From contig JAKULF010000012.1 of the NCBI GenBank assembly GCA_022661535.1, positions 1 to 64,000 on the forward strand: 64,000 nucleotides of DNA. The letters run 5' to 3'. The stretch comes from Eutypa lata. Taxonomy: Eukaryota > Ascomycota > Sordariomycetes > Xylariales > Diatrypaceae. This document shows positions 1-14,530 of this stretch, one piece after another. The position numbers were made by a program, and so were the translations under genes. Position 1 is the stretch's first letter. Every line of letters begins with the position of its first letter. Below the pieces are notes generated by a model. That model saw only the letters and a program-made list of their open reading frames with translations. It searched no databases and had not been told where the DNA came from.

Positions 1-15
1 TTATAATAATAAAAA

Positions 16-238
16 TGTTATAAAGGAATGTACTTAATATGAAAAATGTAATTATTTAAAGTACGTAACTTGCGATTACGTAACGATTTATAAACGTTAA
101 AATATATAAAGGCCTTTTTAATTAATTAAAATCGTTAATTAAAAATAATTTATTATATTTATTTTTCGAAATTATTTTATTATTATTTAATAATCACGTT
201 ATAAATTTATAATTATTTATATTCTTATAAATCTTTCA
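16..238 (+). repeat. 5' LTR of the Gypsy element
   Basis: Matches 6997-7220 in direct orientation, including a shared core with TTGCGATTACGTAACGATTT near position 70. It begins TGTTATAAAG and ends near TTTCA, compatible with canonical TG...CA ends. It is less mutated than the 3' copy, keeping TG at its start where the other has TA. The exact right edge is uncertain by a few bases. Confidence 0.8.
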
Positions 239-2587
239 TTTTATATTATAATTATTAACGTAATAATTAATAAAAATAAAATTTACGCGAAAAGAAAAGT
301 TTTATAATTAAAAAATTAAAAACGAATTATAAAATTATATTGCCGAATTATTAAGTAAAAGTTATTACGAAAACGATAACGAAAATAACGTTAATTATAA
401 GATTAATTTTACAAAAACGTAAATCTTTTAATTAATTGCCGTTTTATTAATAATATTATAAAAAAAAATAACGAAACGAGTTTAAATCGTTAAAGAAAAA
501 TAATAATTAATTTTATAAAAAGCGAAAAATAAAACCGAATACGAGTAATTTATACGATAAATTACGAGTTAATATATTATTACGAAATTATATAATAATT
601 CGAAATTATTAAAATATATAAATTAATTTTTTATTAATAAATTTACGATATAAAAGCGAAAAAATTAAATTATATTTATTATCGAAATTAATTAAATCAA
701 AAGATTAAAAAAAGCAAAATTTACATATATATATTAAATTATTAATTATATAAATAATGCTTTTTAAATAAAATAATAAATATATCGCGATAATATATAA
801 AGAATCGTTATAAATATAAAGTTAATCGATTTATAAACTTTTATTAAAAAAAGTTACGTTAATTTTAATTACGTTAATCGAATATTTCGAAATACTTTTA
901 AAAAACTTAAATAAAGCGATAAGTTATTAATAAACCTTTTCGTTATATAACGAACGTATTTATTTAATATATAAAGCTTAATTATCGATTTTTAATAAGA
1001 AAATTAATAATTAACGTATTATTTTTATTATCGCTTATAATTTACGTTAAAAACGAAATTATTAAAATAAAAAGTTATTTTAAAAAAGCCTTTTTAAGTA
1101 ATTATAAAAACCGATCGTATTTAAGCCGTTTAATAAAAAAGTTAAATCTTAAAAATTAAATAAAAAAAAAACTAATTATACGTCGAAACTTTTCTTTTTA
1201 ACGAAAAAATTAAAGCTTTATTTTTTTTTAATGTATTAAAAAAACGAAGTAAATTAAATTAAAAAAAGCCGATTAATCGCCGAATAAATTATAATCGTAA
1301 TAAATTAAATTAATCGAATAATTAAATGTTATTTTAAAAATTAACGTTTACGTATTAAAATTATAATAAAAAAAAATATACGTTTTATTATTATATAAAA
1401 AAAAATAAAGAAATTTATCGTATCGATTAAAAAATAAAAGCGTTTTTATTAACGAAATAAAACTTTTTACGATTATTTAATTAATAAACTTTAAAAATTT
1501 TAATATAAATTTTAAATTAAAAAATAATTCGTCGAAATAAATATATACGTTTAATTTATTTCGATAAAAGTTTTAAAAACGATTAAAATAAATTTGCCGT
1601 TTAAGAATAAAATAATCGTATATTTAAAAAACGAATTAATTTTTATTTAAATTTAAATAAACTTAAATATAAAAGTTTAAATTAATATTTATAATCGACG
1701 ATTTATTCGAAAGTAAAAATTATAATTAATAACCGTAATTTAATTGATTTTTATTAAGATTAATAAAGCTTTTATTAAATATTACGAAACGTTTAAAATT
1801 AAAACGAAAATAATAAATGTTTAAAAAAATATTCGTAAGTTTTATTAATTTTTTTTTGCGATTTAATATAATCGTAAAATATTAAACTTTTTATTATTTA
1901 AGTTAAATATAAAGCGTTTAAGTATAATTTTAAATATTATTATTTATTAATAAATTTTTAACGATTTAAAAAAAATCGATAATAAAAAGTTAATTAAATT
2001 TATTTTTATCGATAAAACGATTTATAAAATAAATTTTATAAATTTAAAAAATAATTAAAATATTTTTAAATTCGATAAAGATAATAAATCGAAAATAATA
2101 ATTTTATTAAAATATTTAACGAAATTTCGTAACGTATATTTTAAATAAAAAACGATAAAACTTTTAATATTAAACGAAATTAAATATATTATTAATTTTA
2201 TATCGAAATAATTTTCGATTATAAAATTTATTTATTTTACGTTAAAACGTTAATAATAAATATTTAAAAAATATTTATAAAAATATTTTTATATAAAACA
2301 AATTTAAAGATTTAAATTAAAAATAATTATTTTAATATTATTCGTTTTAAAAAAAAATATTATATAATTTTATATTAATTATTAAGTATTAAATAAAGTT
2401 ACGATTAAAATTTATTATTTTTTATTTTTAATTTTCGAAGTAATAAATTAATTAAATTTCGTAAAAGTTTTTTAAAAATTAAATTTAAAAAATATATATT
2501 ATTAAATTTAAATTAAAAAAAGCGATAAATAAAAAATCGTTTTTCGAATACGTTATGATTAATTTAAATATACGGTTATGTTTTTTT

Positions 2588-2800
2588 AAATTAACGAATA
2601 TTTTAGTTACGTTTTAAATTTATATATATAAAATTTTAACGAAATTAATAAATAAAATTTATATAATATATTTAAACGATATTGTAATTTTTTTTAAACG
2701 AAAAAAAATTAATAATTTATTTCCGTATATTTTATAAACGATTAAAAAATTATTAATTTTTTATAAAATTATTTAAATACGAATTCTTTTAATAAAAGAT
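2588..2800 (+). pseudogene. Reverse transcriptase relic of the Gypsy element
   Basis: In one + frame the translation keeps the spacing of a Gypsy RT palm. An L-T-N...T-F segment (2591-2614), matching the conserved LTNAPATF region, is followed about 55 nt later by Y-L-N-D-I (2669-2683), the catalytic YLDDI box with D changed to N. Downstream residues fit the usual helix after the active site. Stops are all TAA and sit where C-to-T or G-to-A change would make them. Seen: residue spacing and frame. Inferred: loss of function by RIP. Confidence 0.72.
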
Positions 2801-5800
2801 TTTTTTTTAAATTTATTATAAATATCGAAAAAATATAAATAAATTTTTAATAAGTAATTATTATATAAATGTAATTATATTTTAATTTTATAAAAAATAT
2901 ATAAAGTTTTTTAAAGTTTACGAATTTTTATAAAAAATTTATCTTTAATTATTTAAAAATTATTATTTTAATTATAACTTTATTAAAAAAGAATTAAATA
3001 ATAAACATTTTATTAATTAAAAAATATTCGTAAAATTTTTAAAATTTTTTAAAATTTTTTTATAATAATAATTATATTTCGATATTAAAATTATATAAAA
3101 ATTACGAAAATAAAAATTAATGTTTTTTTTAAAAGTTATTTTAAAGATTTTATTATAAAAATACGACGTTAATTAATAATTTATTATTTTTTAATTACGA
3201 AAATTTATCGATATAAAAACGAAATAAAAAATTAATTAATAAAAATTATTAATTATAATAAAAAGTTTAAAATATTAACGTTATTTTTTAAAAAATACGA
3301 AATAAAAGTTTATAATATTTATAAATTATAAAACATTTTAAAAAATAATAAAAACTTCGACGAAAGATTTTTAAAAATAATTAATTTAATAAATATATCG
3401 ATTATTTTAATTTAATTTTAATTTATAATATTAAATTAAAATTATTAATTTTATTAACGATTTAAATTAACGATCGAATTATATATTAAAATCGATTTAT
3501 TATAAAAATATATTTTTTATTTTTATAAAAAGGTTTTATTTTACGAAAAACTTTTTTATTAAAATAAAATAAATATTAATTAAATAAAATTATAATCGGC
3601 TTAATTCTTAACGAATAAAATAATTAATTTAAATTATATAAAATATTTTAATCGTTAACGATTTAATAAAGTATTAAGTAATTATTATTTAAATAACGAG
3701 TATAAAAATTAAAATAAAAAAAACCTTTATTTTATATTATAATAAAATTAAGCATTTAATAAGTATAAATAATTTTAAAAAGTTAATTACGTATTAATAA
3801 TAATTTAAGTAATTCGAAAATAATAATAAAATAAAAGTTAAATTAAAGTTAAATTATTAAATTAAAATAATAATAATAAAAATATAAAGTTATTTTTTTA
3901 AATCGTTTTTTTTAACGAAAAGGTTAATTAAAAAGAAAGGCGTTTAAATATCGAAAGCGTTTTGATTTTTTTACGAATAAATCCGGGTTTTTTAAAGTAA
4001 AAATTTAAATTTTTAAGTTTTAATTAAAATAATTCGTAAATATTTAAGTATTTAAAGTAATTATCGAATAAACGATAAAAGTATTTTATTTTTTAAAAAT
4101 TAATTTATTATTTTAATATAATTTATAATATAATAATAATTAATTCGTTAATATTATAATAATTTTAATATAAAGTATATAAAAAATTAATATATAATAA
4201 AATTATTAAATCGAAGATTTTATTTAAAAAAATATATTAATTAATATATAAACGAATATAAAATTATATATTATTTATTAAAAAGTTATAAAATTACGAT
4301 ATAAATTATATAAAGTTTTATAATTTTTATTTTTCTTAAATTAATCGTTTTAAAAAATTAATATAAATTTTATTATAAAATTATTTATTAATTTAAAAAA
4401 CAATAAAATAAATTATAATATTATTTTAATAATTATAAATCGTTTTATAAAAATTATTTTATTTATATTTATTATAAAAACGTTAATTATTATAAATTTT
4501 ATTTAAATTTTATACGAAAAAAATAAATATTATTTTAAACTTTTTTAAAAATATTATAAATAATAAAAATAAATTATTTATTAATAAAATTTAATAAAAA
4601 TTTTACGATATTAAAAAAATTAAATATTAATTATTTATTATATATTATTTTAAATAAATAAATTAAACGAAATATATAAATTAAATTTAAAAAAAATATT
4701 TTCGAAAATATTATAATATTAATTAATATAATTAAGTTAAAAAATTTTACGAAATTAAATTTATTTAAAATAATTATCGTAATACGTTAATTAAATATTT
4801 ATTATTTAAAACCTTATATAAATATTATTTTAAAAAAAATTAAATCGAATTAAATTATAAATTTAAAAAATAAAAAAAGAATTAAATAAAATAATCGAAA
4901 TTTAATAACGAATATATATTTATTAAAAAAAGGTTATCGAAATATAAAAAAAAACATTACGATAAACGTTATATTTTAAAAAATCTTTAAGAAAATAAAA
5001 TAATAATTAAATATATTATATTTATTTATTTATAAAATATTATTATTAAATTTAAAAAATAAATAATAAAATAAAAAATAAAAAATATAATTTAATATCG
5101 AAATAATTAAAAGTTAAGCAAATTTTTAATTAAATAAAAAAGTTAATTAATAAAATATAATATTTAAAAATTTAAAAAATATTTTATTAATATTTAAAAA
5201 ACTTTAATACGTTACGAAAAGAAAATACGAAAAAAAGATATAAAATAAAACGATAAAATAAATATTATATAAAAAAGAATTAAGTTTTTAATATTTTAAC
5301 GATTTTAATTTATTATAAATTAATTAAAAACCGTTTAAATATTTACGAAAAAAAGTATAATAAAAATATTTTAATAATATTTTTAATATTAAAAAAATAA
5401 AAAAAGTTTTTACGAAAAAATAAAGTTTATACGAATATAAAATAATTATTAAATTATTAATTATTTCGTTATAAAAATCGAATTTACGATTATAATAAAA
5501 CGATAATTATTTATTTAATTAATAACATATTATAATAAAAATTAAATTTATTATTATTAAAATTAAAAATTTTAACGTTTTATTAATAAATTATACGTAT
5601 CGTTAATATAAAATCGATAATTAAACGACGCTTTAAAAAGTATTAAACGAAACGGATTATTTTCGTTTTTATAATATAACGTAAAACGTACGTTAAATAA
5701 AATCGATCGACATTAAAGCGCCGGCTTTTAACTTTTTAAATATTAAAGTAAAATAATTCGCATTAAACGAAATTAATTAATATTTACGGTAAAATCGACT

Positions 5801-6996
5801 TTAATACTTTTCTTCGTTATCGAAAAGTCGTAAATAATCGTCGTTTTAAATGCAACGAAAAACGACATAAAAAGCTATATAAATAAAATTATTACGATTA
5901 TAAATAAACGTTATATAAACGAAACGAACTTAAACTTTAACGAATAATATAAATTAATCGAAATTGAAAGCTTTATAATAAAAAATTAACGAAAAAATAT
6001 CGATTAAATATAATAAAAAACTTATTAATTAATATTTAAATTTTAAAATTTTTAAATAATAAAATAATTATAACTTAATTATAATAATAACGATACGTTT
6101 AATTTTCGAAATATCGAAAATAACTCGATTTTGTTTTTATAAACTTTACGAAAAATAAAAATAATTTAACGAAAAATAATTAAATAATAATTATATTTCG
6201 TTATTTTAAACTTTAAAATAAAATTAATAATAATTTCGTTTTTAATAAAATAAATATTAATTATAAAATTTATGATTAATTAAATTAAATTATACAAAAT
6301 AACTAAAATTTAATTAATAATTAATCGCATAAAAATCGTTAAAAAATAAAAAAACTTATAAAAAAACATTTTTTTTAATTTTTAATATAATAAATATAAT
6401 GCGAATTATTAATTATCGTAAAATTAACGATATAACGAATCGAAAAATTAAAAAAAATGTATATATATAATATTTAAAAGAATTATTTAAAAAAATACTT
6501 TCGAAATTTAATTTATTATTAAAATTAATTTAAAATTAATAATAATTTTATTTAACTTATTTATTAAAAATATAAACTTAATAAAAATTATTATAAAAAA
6601 ATATTAAAACGACGAAAGTTTAATAATTAAAAGTTAAAAAAACATAATAAATATTATTATAATTAACGAAAAGCGATAAAAGAACGATAAAAAAACAATA
6701 AACGAAAAACGATATTATAAAAAAAATAAAATAAAATTATAAATTTAAAAAAAATTTAATAATTTATTTTTTAAAAACGAGATTTAAAAATAAATATAAA
6801 GCGAATAATTATTACTTTAAATATTTAATAACGTTTAAAAATATTATAATAACGGCGATTAAAAGTTATATATAAAGCGATTATAATAATAACTTAAAAT
6901 ATTATAATTATTAAATAACGTATAAACTACGTTATATTATAATTAAAATTATAATATATAAAATTATTAAAAATTAATAATTAAAAAAAAAGAAAA

Positions 6997-7220
6997 TAAT
7001 ATAAAGAAATATATTTAATATAAAAAATGTAATTATTTAAAATACGTAATTTGCGATTACGTAACGATTTATAAGCGTTAAAGTATATAAAAAGCTTTTT
7101 TTAATTAATTAAAATCGTTAATTAAAAATAATTTATTATATTTATTTTTTAAAATTACTTTATTATTACTTAATAATTAAGTTATAAACTTATAATTATT
7201 TATATTTTCATAAATATATA
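6997..7220 (+). repeat. 3' LTR of the Gypsy element
   Basis: Direct repeat of 16-238. It differs mostly by TG-to-TA and CA-to-TA type changes, as expected from RIP. A purine run lies directly upstream. The terminal dinucleotides read TA...TA, the RIP product of TG...CA. Confidence 0.8.
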
Positions 7221-10007
7221 ATAAAAATATTTTATAATAAATATTTAAAAAGTAATAATTTATAAAATTAAAATTAAAACGATATTAATAAATTAAAGAA
7301 ATATAAAAGAAATTAAAAAAAATATAAAATCGTTTTTAAATAAATTTAAAAATACGATTAATAAATATTATAAAAGTTATAAAAATTTAAATTAAACTTT
7401 TAATATAAAATATAATAAAATAAAGCGTTAAAGATGAAGAATTTACGTATAAATTAAAAATTAAAAATAATAAATATAAATTTATTATTAAAATTTATAT
7501 ATAAATTTAAAACGTATTTATAAATTAATTTTTAAAATAAAATTTAAAATTAATATTTTAAGCTTAATTAAGTTATTAAATTTCGAAAATTTAAATAAAA
7601 TATTAATTATGCTTTTCGTTATTAAATATATTAATAAAAAAGTTTAAACGTATTATAACGTTAAAACTTAATTTAAAAATTTAAAATATTAATATATTTT
7701 TAATAATAAAAACTTAAATTTAATAATAAAATCTTATTTAATCGTTATTAATATTAATATTTTCGTAATTAATTATTAATTTTATATAAAAGTTTTAATA
7801 ACATATAATATAAAAATCTAATATAACGCTTTTAAATAAAAAAATAAAAAAATAACGAAAAAAAAGTTATTTTTATAATTTTTAAAGGTTTTTTAAAAAA
7901 GAAATTTAAATAATTTTAATTATAAAAATATTAATTAAAAGTTTAATAAATATCTTTTTTTTAAATCGTAATTTTATATAATAAATAATATAAAAAACAA
8001 AATAAAATCTTTTTAAATATCGTTTTTAAAAAAAAGAAATTTATTTAAAATATAAAAAACTTAAAAAAGAAATTTACGTAAAATCGTAAATAAAATTAAA
8101 TTTATAAATCTTTAAAAAATATTATTAATTAATATAATTTAAATTATAATAAAGTTTATATTATTATGCTTTAAATTATAAAAGCGACGAAAAGTTTAAT
8201 ATATAAAGTTAATAATTATTTTTCGTTATATTAATATATATAAAAAAAGTAAAGCTTTTATAAAACCTTTTTAAAAAAGTATTAACTTATTTTAATTTTA
8301 TTAATAATTAATAATACGATTATATAAACGTTATTAATTCGATTTTAAAAATTAAATTATAATTAAGGAAATTTTTAAATAATATATATTAAAAAAATTA
8401 AAAATATAATTTTTTTTATTTTTATATTTTACGTTTTATTTTTTATTTAAAAAAATCTTTTAAATTTTTAAAATTAAAGTTTTACGATAAATTAATAATA
8501 TAATTAAAAATTATATTATTTAAAATAAAAATAAAAATTATATTTTTAAAAAAGTTATATAATTTTTAAGTTTTAATTTATAAATAAAATCGCGATTTTA
8601 ACTTTTTTAAAAACGATATTTATTTATAATTAATATATTAAATTTCTTTTTTTTAATTTTCGATTTAATTTAATTATTAAAATTATATAATAATTATTTT
8701 ATTAAAAAGTTTTAAAGTTTTTAACGTAATTTTTATAAATTTTTATAATAATTTTAAAATTTTATAACGATTTATAAATTATTATTTATATTTTTTAAAA
8801 AACTTTATAAATAAGTTTATTAATAATATAATTATTATAAACGATAAAATGAAAAAATACGTTAAGTATTTTATTAAAGTTTTTAATATATTTAATAATT
8901 TTAATTTTACGTTTTAAATTTAAAAGTTTTTTTTTTAATTATTTCGTTATGATTTTATTAAGTTTTTTATCGATAATTTTAATATATCGATTATGAAAAA
9001 TCGTTAATTAATTTTTAAAAAATTAAAATGCTTTATTAATTTAAAAGCTTTTAAAGAAATAAATCGAAATAATAAAACTCTTAAAAGAATTCGTATTATA
9101 ATATTAATAAAAACGATTAATATTTTTTATCGAAAATATTAAATTAATTATATTTTTAAATAAAGTTTTTATTAAAAAAATTATATTATTAAATTAAAAA
9201 TAATATGTTTTATATAAATTTATCGTAATTTTTATTAATTATTAAATTATTAAAAAAAATCGTAAAATAAATTAATTTTAAATTATAAGATTTTATTAAA
9301 TTAAACTTAATTTCTTTATAACTTTTACGTATTTATTATAATTTTAACTTAATATTTAATATATATTTAAACGTATTAATTTCGTATTAAATATTTTATT
9401 TCGATTTTTAATCGTAAATATTTAAAAAAACATTTAAAAAAACGAAAAATTAATTAAAAAATATATTTAATGATTTTAATTTTATAAAAAATAATTTAAT
9501 TTAAAATAATTATAACTTTATAATAATTATAAAATAAATATTAATTCGACGTTTCGAAAATATTTAATAAATAAATATATTTTAAACCAAAAAATATTTA
9601 AAATTATAATTTAATTTTTTACAAAAATTAAAAAATCTTTTTAATTAAAGTTTTCGTTTTTAAATAAATAAAAAAGCTTTTTATTTAATACGAATAATGT
9701 AAAAAATAAAAGACTTTATATATTAAATATTTATATATAAAAGATCTTTAAAATAATTTATAATAAAAAGTATTATTTATTTAAATTATATTATTTATAT
9801 TATAAAAATTTAAATTAAATTTATTTTTTAAGTTTTTTAATTTTTTAATTTAAAATTTTTATGTAAAATTATTAATAATCGTAGTTTTAAATTTATTAAT
9901 AAAATTTAAAAAATAAAATTTAATAATATATAATTTATAAATAAATAAATCTTTAAAACGAAAAATTTAAAATATAAAAATCGAAATACGATATTATATA
10001 ATAATTA
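7221..10007. other. RIP-mutated DNA without an identifiable gene
   Basis: Between the Gypsy element and the left LTR of the minus-strand Copia element I see only AT-rich, stop-filled sequence. One recognisable piece is the dispersed repeat at 8150-8285. The remainder probably derives from another transposon, since RIP acts on repeats, but I could not match a domain on either strand. Confidence 0.6.
8150..8285. repeat. Dispersed repeat L, copy 1
   Basis: About 140 bp matches 63100-63245 in the same orientation, sharing phrases such as TTCGTTATATTAATATATA and the following A-rich run. Similarity stops on the right at about 8290 and fades on the left. It may be an LTR or element end; no partner in LTR spacing was found here. 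Confidence 0.55.
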
Positions 10008-10207
10008 TAAAAAATCTTAATTACTTAAATATAATAAATTAATAATAAACAATTATAATATTAATAAAAAATTAAATATATTTATAATTTTCCTTTTTAA
10101 AGCCTTAATAATTACGTTTATTATAACTTAAAAAAGATTCGTTTAACGATATAAAATATAAATTTAATCTTTAACTTTACGTAATTAAAATTATATACTT
10201 AAAAGCA
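10008..10207 (-). repeat. 3' LTR of the minus-strand Copia element
   Basis: Matches 20950-21149, both exactly 200 bp by my count. They share the interior phrase CGTTTAACGATATAAAATAT and the edge ACTTAAAAGCA, which reads TGCTTTTAAG on the minus strand, a proper TG start. Similarity stops right after that edge in both copies. Confidence 0.75.
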
Positions 10208-10356
10208 TTAAAGTTTTATACGCTTTTTTATATAAATAAACGATTTATAAAAAAATAAAATAAAAAAAAAACTTAATATATTATTTCGTAATTAAACCTT
10301 TAACTTAAATATTTAAATTTTCGTTTTAAATTATTCGATCGTTAATTTTACTTTCC

Positions 10357-10368
10357 CGATATATATCG
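10357..10368. repeat. Perfect 12-bp palindrome
   Basis: CGATATATATCG lies inside a locally GC-richer patch (about 10330-10395) near the 3' end of the minus-strand Copia element. It could be incidental, because AT-rich palindromes are common here. Confidence 0.4.
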
Positions 10369-11989
10369 CCGGTAACGGTTATAATTTTCGAAAACTTCGC
10401 TCGAAATTCTTTTATATTATTATTATTTAATAAAAACTTTTATTTTATATATAATTCTCGTTATTATTTTAAACGATATAATATTAATTATATAAATTAT
10501 AATTAAAGTCGAACTTTTAATTTTAACGACGAAAAACTTTAATAAAAAGTTATAAATATTAGTTTTTTCTTTTATATTATATATCGTAAATATTAAGAAA
10601 ATAACTAAATAAATAAACTTATTAATAAAGGTTATATTAATTTAAAAATTTAAATTTAAACTTTTTAAATTAAATGTTAAAAAAAACCTTTAAATAAATT
10701 AAAAAAAATAATTTTAAAAAAAATATCGCGATTATATAAAGTTTTAAAAAATAATAATTTTTCTTTTATATAAAAAAAGTTTAATGAAATTATTCTTTTA
10801 TCGTTATAAATAACTTTGTTAAATATTTTAAAAGTAAATTATATTTATTTTATTACTTTTCGTAATTTACTTTTTTTTTAAGCTTTATTAATACGTTTTA
10901 TCTTTAAATTTTTAATAAATTAAGCGAAGTTTATATAATTAAACGGTTTTATTAATTTAGTTATAAAATTTTATATACTTTTAATATATTCGACTTTTAT
11001 TTTATTATTTTTAATCTTTTATTAAATGTAAAAATATTTAATTTAAATATATTTCTTTTTTCGTAATATAATCGTTTTTTCGGTTTATTTATAAGCATTT
11101 ATATTATCTTTTAAAATTATAATAAACTTCGGTAATATAATATTAAGTTTCTTTAAAAAATTACGAATTTCGGTCGTTTTTATTACGATAATTTCGAAAA
11201 TAATATATTTTATTTTAAAAATATAACGAATAATAATTAATTTAAGCTTTAAGTTTTACGTTATAAAAATATTAATTATAAAAAACATATAATTAATTAT
11301 AAATCTTTTTATAATAAAACTATTTATAAAACTTAAATTTATTACTTTATATAAGCTTAATATATTATATTTATAAAAAAAAATTATTATTTAACTTTTT
11401 ATAACGAATAAATAAATTAAACGGGTTTTTTTAAAATATTTATTAAACTTTTTAATACTTTATTATTATTTAAATAAAAAATTACTTATAAATTTACTTA
11501 AATTAAAATTATAAATATAATATAAAAAGTTATATTAAATTTATTAATATAATATAAAAAGTTATATTAATTAATTATATTAATAAATTCGAAAATATCT
11601 TTCTTTTTTATTAATTTATTATATCGCTTTATAAACTTTATATAATTTTTAACGAATAAAATAAATTTAAACTTTAATTTATTTAAATTTATAATTATTA
11701 ATAATTTTTTAATATATTATTATTAATTAAGTTTAACATTTTCGTTATTTATTAACCGAATAATTTAAACTTTTAAAAATTAATTTATAATACTTAAATC
11801 CTTAATTACGACGTTTTTAATAATACGTATTATCTTTTATAATCGTTTTTTATTAAAGTTTAAAAAAAAGAAATTATTAATTTTTAAAATTATTACGTTT
11901 TTTATATTAAAGTTTAAATAAATAATATCGTTCGTTATTAATAAATAAAACTTTTTTTTAATTAAGATTTTTGTTATTTTTTTTATTAT

Positions 11990-12310
11990 ATAATATTAAC
12001 TTATTTAAAATTATATAAAAAGTTTAAAAGTTTAATAATACTTTTAAAAAAATATTTAAATTTCTTTTTTATATTTAAATAAATATTAAAAATTACTTTA
12101 TAAAAATTACTTTTTTAACTTTTCGTTAAAATAAGTCGTTATAAAATCGATTTAAAATATATATTATTTAAAACTTATTATTAATATTATTAATATTATT
12201 TAATAAACTGCTTTTATTATAAACGTAATCGTTTTAATATAATTAATACTTTTTCGTTATATAAAGTTTCGTATATAAATACAAGCCTTTCGCTTTTTAA
12301 ATTTATTTAT
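11990..12310 (-). pseudogene. Reverse transcriptase relic of the minus-strand Copia element
   Basis: On the minus strand, 12303 down to 12223 reads with the pattern of the Copia RT entry segment (K-A-R-x-x-x-x-G-F-x-Q...G-x-D-Y-x-x-T-F), allowing C-to-Y, G-to-N and Q-to-stop RIP changes. About 200 nt further on, near 12035-11998, is a segment matching the L-Y-G-L-K-Q region that follows in Copia RT. Order and spacing fit. A clean YVDD box was not found, so the call relies on these two blocks. Confidence 0.58.
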
Positions 12311-13599
12311 AAACGTAAACTTTTTTTTAAATATTTATTTTATATTAATTAAATATTTATAAAAAGTTTATTTTATCGTAATAAATTTAAAAAAACCTTA
12401 ATTAAGATTTTCTTTAATTTTAACAAAAATAACTTTAATTTATAAGTTTCGTTTAAAACTTTTTATTATTTTTTAAACGTTAAATTTATTTTTAATAATA
12501 TTAATATAAACTTATAAATTAATAATAACTCTTTTAATACGAAATTTACTTTATTAATTTTATCGTAAAAGTTGTTATTTTTTTTAAATATATATAATAT
12601 CATTTTATATTTATAAGTTTATTTAACCATTAAAATAAAATCATTAAAATTAATAAACTTTTTATAAAACTTATAATTATTATTTTTAAAACGTAATTAA
12701 TAATTAAATAAATATATATATTAATTATTGCGTTTTTAATTTAAAAATAAACTTTAAGTTTTTTTTATAATTATAAAGTTATTTTTAAAAATATCGTAAA
12801 CGTATAATTTAAAAAAAAATTTAAACGTTTTAATTTACGTTTAAATTAATTTTTCTTTTTATTAATATTATTCTTTAAAATAACGTTATCGTTTTTATTT
12901 TTTTCTTTAATTTTATTTTATTTAAAACGTTATTTAAGTTTTCTTTAAATATATTACGAAAATAATTTAATAAAATTTTTAAAATTTAAAAAGTTTATTT
13001 AATTTTATAATATTTTCGTAAATAATTACGTATAACGTTATTATAAACTTATTGCTTTTTAATAATTATATTATATAATTATATATTTTTTAATATTTTA
13101 AAAAAATTCTTTTCGTTTTATAAACGTTTAACTTTTTACTTTTAATTTTATAATTTTTATTAATAAAAATAATATAATAAATATTTAAAATATATAAATA
13201 ATTATATAAAAAAACTTATATTTAAATATTAATTTTTATTTAAAACATTTAATTAAAAGTAATTTAATAATTAAAGATTATTATATATAATTTAAAATTT
13301 TATCGATTATTATAATGTAAAAAAGTACGGCTTTTCGTAAACTTTAAGGATTTTTTTTCGATTTTTAAAATCGATAAAATTTTATTTAATAAATTATAAT
13401 TTATTACGTTAAATTTAAAGAATTTAATTAAAGAATTTATTCGAAATTAAAAGTAATTAATAATAATAAAGTTATTCGAATTATTATAATATTTACTTTT
13501 ATTTATAAATTTTATAATAAATTATATATTACGATAATTTAAATGTTTAAAAAATTCGAAAGATTTAAATTACGAAATTTAAATCTTTTTGTTTTTTTT

Positions 13600-14530
13600 T
13601 TAAAATTTAAACTTTAAATTTTATAAATTTATTATTATATATTACGAATTTTATAAATTTAATTATTATATTATAAGTTTTTTACATTAATTATTATATA
13701 TAAATCTTTTATTTAACTTTATATATATATGTAATTTTACGCTCGTACGTAAGTTTAGCCGACTTATAACCGAGTTAATTAATTAAAGCTGCATTATTTA
13801 ATTACATTATTTAACTGTATTACTTTAAAAATCCTTAAATGATTAAAGCTTTAAGGTTGTAATTTATAAGTTTATAAGTTCGAAAGATAATTAATAAATA
13901 ATTAATAAGTTTATAAGCTATAAGTTTATAAGTTTATAAGCTACTTTTATATAATTATTATAATTACTTATATATAATTATAAGTTAATTATAAGTTTAA
14001 AAGTTATAAGGCTATAAGTTATAAAATAAGTTTATAAGTTATTTAATTGTTATTATCGTATAATTATTATAATTATTTATAATTATAAGTTTATAAGTTT
14101 AAAAGTTATAAAATAAATTTATAAATTTATAAATTTAAAAGCTATAAGTTTAAAAGTTATAAGTTTAAAAGTTATAAATTATAAATAATTAAAGTTAAAT
14201 AACTTATAAAACTTAAAAAATATATTTAATTAAAATATTAAATCTTTTTTAAAATTAATTAAAAAATTAACGTTAATTAGTTTTAAATTAACTTAATATT
14301 AAGTTTTTATCGATTTAAATTCGATTAATTCGTAAAGAATATTTTTATTAATATTCGTTATTTATATTAATTTTAATTTTATTTTAAATTTTACGATTAA
14401 TTTTTAAATAACTTAAAATAAAAGATTTTTTAAATTTAATAATATAAATTATCGTTTATAATATTTAATTTTAAAAATATAAAAAAATTTTTATTTATAT
14501 AAAATAAATTTAAGTTTTATTTTAAATAAA
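13600..14530 (-). repeat. Repeat K, copy 1 (inverted relative to copy 2)
   Basis: The reverse complement aligns with 24480-25200 over most of its length, including the less mutated segment at 13740-13800. Its middle (about 13870-14180) is a run of TTATAAG/TTTATAAG units, the RIP-mutated form of the CTGTAGG minisatellite found clean in element P. At 13651-13680 it also shares a stretch with the tRNA-like part of P. K therefore appears related to P or shares modules with it. It has no coding capacity. Boundaries are approximate. Confidence 0.6.

Larger units (their letters stand above)
16..7220 (+). mobile_element. Ty3/Gypsy LTR retrotransposon, complete but RIP-mutated
   Basis: Two direct repeats of about 223 bp bound a 7.2-kb unit. 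The right LTR is immediately preceded by a run of A and G (6983-6996), as expected of a polypurine tract for a + strand element. A reverse transcriptase relic at 2588-2800 reads on + and has the Gypsy-type YLDDI box, with one Asp codon turned to Asn by G-to-A change. Every reading frame is full of stops, so it cannot encode functional protein. Gag, protease, RNase H and integrase were not individually recognised. No clear target-site duplication could be read: the flanks are A/T only and the left flank is cut by the window edge. The Gypsy call rests on the RT motif and LTR geometry. Confidence 0.82.
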
